DNA from: Haemonchus contortus
Taxonomy: Eukaryota > Nematoda > Chromadorea > Rhabditida > Trichostrongylidae
DNA length: 64,000 bases
NCBI GenBank assembly: GCA_000469685.2
Contig: LS997566.1
Coordinates: forward strand, 3,296,925 to 3,360,924
Reading direction: 5' to 3'
Shown: positions 58,108 through 64,000 of the stretch, piece by piece
How the letters are laid out: each line of letters opens with the position of its first letter
How positions within the stretch are numbered: the first letter of the stretch is position 1
Program-made: the position numbers and the translations under genes
The notes under the pieces: model-generated
Told to the model about the DNA's origin: nothing
Database searches by the model: none
The model's input: only the letters and a program-made list of their open reading frames with translations

Positions 58108-58780
58108 CTGCAAGAGAAAGGAGAAAGCTGGGATCTCCCGAGTTGATACGATTATGGGTTCTAGGTAACACTCTACAACTCCAGGCATAATTGACGAAGC
58201 AAAAGAAACACGAACTTTATCGTTTCTCTCAGAAAAAAATTCACATTTCATATCTGAACCACTCTGATTCATCTGCACTTGAGGCATTCACTTTTTAGGA
58301 GGCTTACGAAAATTGGTTTACACAGGTAAGACCGCTGGTTCAGCCCTTTTGTTTTATTCATTTCATTCACTTAATCTTCCTCCGGGTTAACTTCCCTTTA
58401 AGTCCTCCCTTCAACCCACTCCTGAATGGCTGGGAACAGTTTCGCTGCTACTGGCTCCACTTTTAAGAGCTACGAGATGCACCAGCTTCAAAGCCTGCTT
58501 TTGGGGATGGAATGTTAGTGGTGCGATTCAGGAGCACCCCGATTCTAAAGGCTCATAGAGAACAAGAACTTGTTCTCAGGAGTAAGCACCGATTTCGAGC
58601 AATTTGAACAACGGCGCCTTACAACCTTCTTCTAAACAGTTCTCGGATTTTCAAAAAGTGGTCCCTTCAGATGTTCCAAGACTAAATGTTTCGATATCAT
58701 TTTCAGCAGTACTAAATGTAAACATAATCATCACTCTCTCAGAAAAACGTTAAAATGGGGAAGTGTACGCACTGGCGTAG
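58108..58780. other. Intergenic, nothing recognised
   Basis: No supported exon or repeat in this stretch. An open frame on the minus strand to 58287 is read here as intron upstream of the 58107 acceptor. Confidence 0.3.
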
Positions 58781-59015
58781 GACCTAAATACAGCCCCATA
58801 ACGTTTCGAATACATGCATATGTGACTTATACTTTGAACTGCGATGAGAAGCCGGTGTTGAAATCAAGGCTTTTATCCTCCCAAATAAGTGTTATATTAA
58901 TTAAACGACTCGCAGAGGTGGAGAGCTTGCCTTCCCTCGCGTTTCAATCCGGAATTCCGATCCCCAAATCATCATGGTAATGCTCAACTTGGCCCACCAC
59001 CCCACCTTTGCCGGT
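58781..59015 (-). mobile_element. Degenerate SINE copy 8
   Basis: Minus strand. GGCTTTTATCCTCCCAAATA, then AATTAAACGACTCGCAGAGG and GCCCACCACCCCACC at the head side follow the consensus order. The copy is old. Confidence 0.6.
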
Positions 59016-59080
59016 ATATAATCTCGAAAGGAAACTTCCAGATGAATTCATAATAAAGTTATAGAAGCTTGTGATGTTGT

Positions 59081-60720
59081 TCACCCAAATGAATGTGAAT
59101 GTACAGAAGCTCCATTTCCTTTAGAATTACAGGGTGTCCCAAAATTATTTGCGCCAAAGTTCAGTAATTTTTAAGGTAGAAATAATCCATCAACTTCACA
59201 TTACCTGTTATTAATTAGTTGCATAAGAAGGTTTCCTTGCAATATGCATGGTTGCTGATGTGGAACTCCCATTATCTTTCAGATGAAGGAGGCTCATTCA
59301 ATGCCACTTGCAATCATTGACGCGCGAGAAGTGGAAGGGCGTTATGAAATTCTTTGGGATTTTTCTAATAACCGTATAGGAGGCTATTAAACGATATAGA
59401 AAAGAAGATTGAATCAGAGACAAACCAGGAAAGATAGAAAGGTAGAATGTTTCTGAAGATAGGACTATTAAAATGTTCGTCTGCCAATCGGTCGGGATCC
59501 TGGGTGAGCCATCAAAAGGGAGTCAACGGGCACGGCTTACAGGAGGTATCGCGATGGAAGAATGTCATGCAGAAGCCTCATTACCATTCCTATCGTATGC
59601 TCCAATCCCAATCTCAACAGACTCTGCAGGGTCAAAAAATGCAGAAAGTCGCAGATCCACTTGAGTGATGACACGCAACCTTTCGTCGTTTTCTCTGGTC
59701 AAGAAATTTTTACGATAAAGCCATTCCTCAACAACCAAAACGTTCGCGTTCTGGAAAGAAACATCCAGCGTGCAATAGCTCACAAAAAGGTTGTTATCAG
59801 AACAGTAAAATGATGTTTTTTGAGGAAAGCACTGGCAAGGGTAAGCCGCTCGTGGTTTCTTCGGTGCAGGCGTGAAAATTGACCAAGACCAGTACTCGAA
59901 CAGCGTACTGATGGGTGTGATGAAGAGTTGATCCAACTACAATTCCTAAAACATCTCGTAGTTCTTCCAGCAGGACACTACTCTAGCCCACAGAGCCAAG
60001 CTTGCCCGCGAGTGGTGCCGACGACAGCTGCCCGACTTTGTTGGTGAAGAGGAATGGTCATCCTATTTTCCAGAACTTGACTCCCTTGAACCCCACGAAT
60101 GGTCCCTGATTAGAAGAGGACCTGTCGAGCTTGCAGTCCCAGTTTGGAGTCGTAGAATGCAATAGCTGGAGGACGGCTGGGAAGAAATGGAGAAGGATAC
60201 CTGCGTGCCACATGCGATCAAGTCGAGTTCAAACTTTGACTTCTATTCGCGCTCATGGGGGATATTTTTAAAGGCGACTGTAGCATGTGGTAGCACATAG
60301 TGTTAGCTAGCGTGCGTAGAAATTCCATCGTCTTTAACAGTTGAGAAGTTTCAAATATATTGCTATAAATCGGCGCAAATAATTTTGGGACACCCTGTAC
60401 TCCCACCAATCCCTGTAATGATACCATGCTGTAGAAATGGGTCGGTCCCTTCCATAGACATCAAATGGTCGACTCCAGGAGTTTCCCAATCTCCTTTCCT
60501 TGCATGTTTTTTGTCCTTGAAACGTTCCAACGCCCTTGCGTGCATGCACCATTTCTATCGAAAAAAGATTATAGATGTTAGGAGGGATGACCTGTTGAAG
60601 AAACGATCTGATGGGGCTCATAATAGCAGTGATAAACTCAACGACGGTTCCAATTATCTGCAAAGCAACTCGTTTTTGGTTTTTCAATCGAAACTGGTCA
60701 TCTGGGAACAAAGGCACCGA
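59081..60720 (-). pseudogene. Last two exons of an unidentified gene, final exon split by a transposon
   Basis: Exon 60592-60720 (43 codons, SVPLFPDDQFRLKNQKRVAL..., FITAIMSPIRSFLQQ) joins, across a 37-base intron with GTCATC donor and TTTTTTCGATAG acceptor, to an exon starting at 60554 (KWCMHARALERFKDKKHARK, then GDWETPGVDHLMSMEGTDPF and LQHGIITGIGGS). There a TA-flanked Tc1/mariner element interrupts the frame. Without it the frame would continue SNSKGNGASVHSHSFG to a stop at 59081-59083. With it, the exon reads on into the transposon end and adds TGCPKIICADL before a stop at 60363. The gene may still be functional with the altered tail. Family not recognised; upstream exons not found. Confidence 0.5.
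59128..60399 (+). mobile_element. Tc1/mariner element, DD37E-like, decayed
   Basis: The element spans 59130-60397 (1268 bp) with perfect 26 bp terminal inverted repeats starting CAGGGTGTCCCAAAATTATT then TGCGCC, and TA at both flanks. The plus-strand transposase is broken by stops and frameshifts. Recognisable are VFSGQEIFTIKPFLNNQNVR (around the first catalytic Asp, apparently replaced by Gly), VKIDQDQYSNSVLMGV, DTTLAHRAKLAREWCRRQLP then DFVGEEEWSSYFPELDSLEP, and VPVWSRRMQ. This order follows the DD37E (ITmD37E/mosquito-type) branch of Tc1/mariner. Confidence 0.85.
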
Positions 60721-61181
60721 CTGCAATTTACCTACTCCTACAACGAGCCTAGTTTGTAAGTAATGTAATGTTTCACATGATAATTAGACAGTTGCAATGG
60801 TTACTTCTGCCTCAAACCGGCCATACATCTAAAAAAGAACCACCGATCTGAAAAAGGACAATTACGTTTGACAGTTTTTATAAAGAACTAAGGAGATGTC
60901 GAATGAGCAAACGGTTGTGTTTATTGCTATGTAACTGCTATTATACCCATACACTGAAGACTAATTGCTGAAAGGGTTCCCGAAGAGAAAAAGGAAAGGT
61001 AAGGACGTCCGTCAAAAGAAATGGCAACAGAACGGGCAGAATCGAAATGTCAAAATAAAGAAGAACGATACAATCGAAATAAAAATCTAACCAGTACATG
61101 TTTTTCTATAAATGCTCACTGAGATGTTAGACAATCAATAATAACACTAGTAAAAATAATGGCAAAATAACTTATACCTGT
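60721..61181. other. Upstream of the disrupted gene; no exon placed
   Basis: An acceptor-like CCTTTTTCAG on the minus strand near 60855 precedes a short open segment (IGGSFLD) with a GTATGG donor. It could be a 21-base microexon of the gene below, but this is weak. Confidence 0.25.
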
Positions 61182-61364
61182 GGACGGAGGTTGTGTAATG
61201 GCAAGTGGCGCACTACGTCATACGCAGGGCCACGAGTTCGATTCCCGGATCAATATACGCCCAAGCCTTCCGAGTTCGTTAGTTAATGCAAAACTCGTCT
61301 GGGTGGATAAAACACTGACTTGAAAATCGGCTGACCACCGAACGCCACTACTATTGTGAATGAA
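61182..61364 (+). mobile_element. SINE copy 9, 3' truncated
   Basis: Head GGAGGTTGTGTAATGGCAAG then TGGCGCACTACG, B box GAGTTCGATTCCC, body to GCCACTACTATTGTGAATG. It then passes directly into copy 10 in the same orientation. Confidence 0.85.
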
Positions 61365-61650
61365 AGGTGCTGTAGTGGCAAGGGGCCACTTCACACACGC
61401 ATGGTCACGAGTTCGAATCCCAGATCGATATTCGCCTAGGCCAACCAAGCCTTCCAAACCTCCGGGGTTGGTTAATTGGTCCCAGAATAGCCTGCGTGGA
61501 TAAAAGCATTGGTTTGTACACCGGTTGGGGACCGCAAGTCATTGTATAGGCCACATACGCATTCAATACGCCTCTACGATTCTGAAAGGAATCGAGTGCG
61601 GGGCGCTTTTCTCAGACGGGATTGATTAACGCCAAAAACTTTATCCTTTG
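61365..61650 (+). mobile_element. SINE copy 10, head-to-tail with copy 9
   Basis: Head TGCTGTAGTGGCAAGGGGCC, B box GAGTTCGAATCCC, full body, and tail CAGACGGGATTGATTAACGC then CAAAAACTTTATCCTTTG. The dimer-like arrangement suggests insertion into, or read-through joining with, copy 9. Confidence 0.85.
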
Positions 61651-62265
61651 ATATTCTTTGGGGGGTGAGGGGAAGGGGGTGGGGGCTGGTTTTTACCAAA
61701 TGCTCTGAGTAAATGCCACTTCGATGGTTGTGAAAGGTAATGTGAATTGCGGAGAATTCCTATCAAACTTGGAAGTCTAGCACACTTGTAATGGTGGTGA
61801 GTAAAGTTAAGTTTGGAACTCTGGGAACGTTCACTGGTAAATGGTCAACAGCGACTTCAAACTCTGAACCTAAAAATCCCATACGCTAAACATTTTCGAT
61901 AACATCTTGAATGCATGCTTATAAGTTGGCCTGACTTATTACGACTCTCATACCCATGAAACTGCAGGAACTTGCCTCTAACTCATCTCATTTGTCACCA
62001 TAAACAAAACAAATTACATGGTTTACAACGATATTAGGCTTAGAACCAGCTCGTTTACGATAACGACCTTTAGAACCAAGAGTTCCGTCGATACTTGAAC
62101 CGATCGTTTCATGTAGTTAAATTCGCCAGAACTCTTTCAGAACTTAGTATACTCAGATGCAACGTGAGCACTCACCCCTACATTCTCATATGGTGGATAA
62201 AAACGACTTTTTCTGCAAAGAAAGAACTGAGTGGCAATTTTTTTGTATTCTGGCGCTTTCACTGC
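61651..62265. other. Intergenic, nothing recognised
   Basis: It begins with a G-rich patch (about 61660-61690) directly after the SINE tail. No exon seen. Confidence 0.3.
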
Positions 62266-62286
62266 TACGGGAGAAGGTGTTTGAAC

Positions 62287-62349
62287 CCGTACGATCTAAC
62301 CATCTCGAATTATAGACCAATTAGCCTAATCATACTCGACCGTCTATGA
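62287..62349 (+). pseudogene. Scrap of a non-LTR reverse transcriptase
   Basis: The translation NPYDLTISNYRPISLIILDR contains the SNYRPISL signature of the first reverse-transcriptase block of LINE-type elements, followed at once by a stop. No other block is visible around it. Confidence 0.4.
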
Positions 62350-62461
62350 AAAAAAGTATGGTAAGATAGAAATTGATCCTTTATCGGATTGCCTGGGCTT
62401 CTTGGTGGAGTGCGTGATTACGAGAGGTCCCAGTGCCAGTGCCATACGTATGGTTCGGGGA

Positions 62462-62671
62462 TCAGCCACTTGCGTGAAACCCCATTAGGACTTTGAACAC
62501 AAGTTGAAAGCGAGGAGGAATCCCAGAACATATCAAATATCTGAACCATTTGTATAAGCCATCATGCAGGAGCGCCATAAATTTGCTTAAAACATACCAT
62601 ATGTGGCTATGAAGGCCCAACGGAAGTCGCATAATTTGTCTTTTCGACCATCCGTCTTCAAAGCCTGGAAG
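62462..62671 (-). other. Orphan open frame or exon, unknown
   Basis: After an acceptor-like TATGTTCAG, 70 codons start LPGFEDGWSKRQIMRLPLGL and include ALLHDGLYKWFRYLICSGIP, ending FKVLMGFHASG and stop. A GTATGT donor at 62597 would end the exon after 74 bases instead. The composition is protein-like but no family is recognised. Confidence 0.3.
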
Positions 62672-63774
62672 CTGAACATACTTCAGATTCATCCCTGTCC
62701 AACACGATATCAAACATGAGACCAGTTTAAACTAAACGTTGGTTCTGAATCAATGGGGGTAATATCGTTAATCACAGCAGTTTAACTCGCTAAGGAAGTT
62801 TTTAATGTAGACCACCATTAAACTGACCTGCACCGGCAAGGCGATCGGCTGAAACGAAAACCGACTTCAGACATCAACTAGCTAAGCCAAGATATAACGA
62901 AAGCCTAACCTCCCCCTTACTGCAAGATTTCATTTTGCTAGGAAGTTCGTCAAAAACGTACTACTGAGGCTATATCATGTTTGATTACAAAGATTCGGCT
63001 GATTTTCATTTTATTTTTCCCCTTCGAAGATAGTTAAGGGCAATATATTCCCTCCCTTCCAATCAATATGTAAAAAGGGTTTTTCGATTGTAAAATGCAT
63101 TTCGCTACCTTTCAGTCGATATTTTGAAGGTTTTTTTTCATGGCTTAGTCTGTTCAACCAGTGTAAGGTGTACTTTTTTGTCGGAGATGCTTTAAGGGCA
63201 GGGTCCTTCGCTGGTGAAAGTGGTTTTCAACTGGAATCAGTAGCACTTCAGTCATTCATAGAGTGCAATAATTGTAATGAGAGGTATCGAAAAACTTGAG
63301 CTACATCTCATCTCTTGAAAGAAAGGTGGTCAAGCTTAAAGAAAGTATGAAAGTGAAAGCACATGCCTATACGAAAGGGTATCATTGACGAAAGGAGTGG
63401 CCTAACTTCGGAATGATCAAGGAAATAAGGAAAAAATTGCTGTATGAAAGTAGAGGTGGTCGAGAAAGAACCATTCCTCCTTAAAGAATTCATACTTGTG
63501 TACTTGTAAGTTACTTTGTAGGAGTCAACTCATAGCAAGCATGTGAGGACAGTGCAAGCTAAGTACAGTTACTGACAATAACAGAAGTCTTTTATTGAAC
63601 AGTGTAGCAGTAGTCTTTATGTAAATGATACTACTACAAAAAAAGGTGCCCTTCACCCTGATGAGTCAGACCTTAAGGTCGTTAAAACAGCGCTGGCTTG
63701 GCAAACTGCACGCTTGACGATAACCTGCACCTATTCAGCGAGGCTGGGGTGAAGCGGTGCCAGGAAATACCGCT
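62672..63774. other. Intergenic, nothing recognised
   Basis: No supported gene or repeat in 1.1 kb. Confidence 0.35.
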
Positions 63775-64000
63775 AAAACAAGTAAAATCCCTGAATCAAA
63801 TCCTGGCTCCGTGTCGGTTTAGCCTATTCAAGCCTTCTTCCCCTGCGAGGTCAGTTAATTGGTATTGGACTGGTCCGGAAGGATTCCCATATATGCCTCC
63901 ACAGGACACCCCATAGACAATGCCAGCCTTCCAAACGCTGCGACGATTTTAAATGGATGTCGAATGTGTGTGCGCATCCCAGAACGGGCTGTTCAAAGAC
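63775..64000 (+). mobile_element. Degenerate SINE copy 11, cut by window end
   Basis: CAAATCCTGGCTCCGTGTCG (B-box region), CAAGCCTTCTTCCCCTGCGA, AGTTAATTGGTATTGGACTG and, near the end, TGGATGTCGAATGTGTGTGC with CAGAACGGGCTG follow the family order. Confidence 0.6.

Noticed and set aside
60334..60726. 130-codon minus-strand frame continuous across the disrupted gene
   Set aside because: It reads through the 37-base intron in the frame of the first exon only and then out of frame through the second. The two-exon model gives better protein sequence.

Overview
This looks like nuclear DNA from a nematode, most likely a strongylid or hookworm-type species. The evidence is: short exons split by introns of 40-1100 bp with TTTCAG-like acceptors; acceptor sites just upstream of start codons, as expected for spliced-leader trans-splicing; UDP-glucuronosyltransferase (UGT) genes with nematode-like structure; mariner-like elements; and a tRNA-derived SINE present in about eleven copies. 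The species is inferred, not proven. There are no operons in the bacterial sense, no CRISPR arrays and no rRNA. No complete non-LTR or LTR retrotransposon is visible.

Layout. 0.7-3.5 kb (+): a seven-exon complex I assembly factor of the CIA30/NDUFAF1 family. 4.3-5.7 kb (-): a convergent gene for a small mitochondrial RNA-binding protein like SLIRP. 6.1-7.7 kb: a Mutator-type element with about 400 bp inverted repeats and a 9 bp target duplication. 8.6 kb: a stray piece of UGT exon 1. 8.8-9.4 kb (-): a three-exon gene of unknown function. 10.2-28.2 kb: a tandem segmental duplication of roughly 9 kb per unit. Each unit carries one intact eleven-exon UGT gene, and both genes encode 494 residues from 1485 coding bases with matching exon lengths and phases. 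A mariner element, itself holding a nested repeat, sits just upstream of the first UGT. A relative of that nested repeat sits in intron 4 of the second UGT.

30.2-30.9 kb (-): a two-exon gene for a 75-residue protein with a signal peptide and one membrane helix. 31-58 kb is gene-poor; it holds scattered SINEs, a young 326 bp fold-back element, two short perfect or near-perfect hairpins, a few orphan exons and small tandem duplications. 58-61 kb: a dynein-like orphan exon, then a decayed DD37E-type Tc1/mariner element that landed in the last coding exon of an unidentified minus-strand gene and replaced its C-terminus. 61-64 kb: more SINEs, a reverse-transcriptase scrap and an orphan minus-strand ORF.

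Biology. The two 5' genes both act in mitochondria: complex I assembly, and mitochondrial mRNA binding. The UGT pair would act in the ER membrane, conjugating sugar to lipophilic xenobiotics and endogenous compounds. The strongest new observations are the lockstep UGT duplication with a paralogous empty site dating the mariner insertion, a GC-AG intron in the second UGT, two elements with 9 bp target duplications, the SINE family, and the transposon-altered C-terminus. All exon models were read by eye from splice signals, reading-frame continuity and remembered family features. No search was run.
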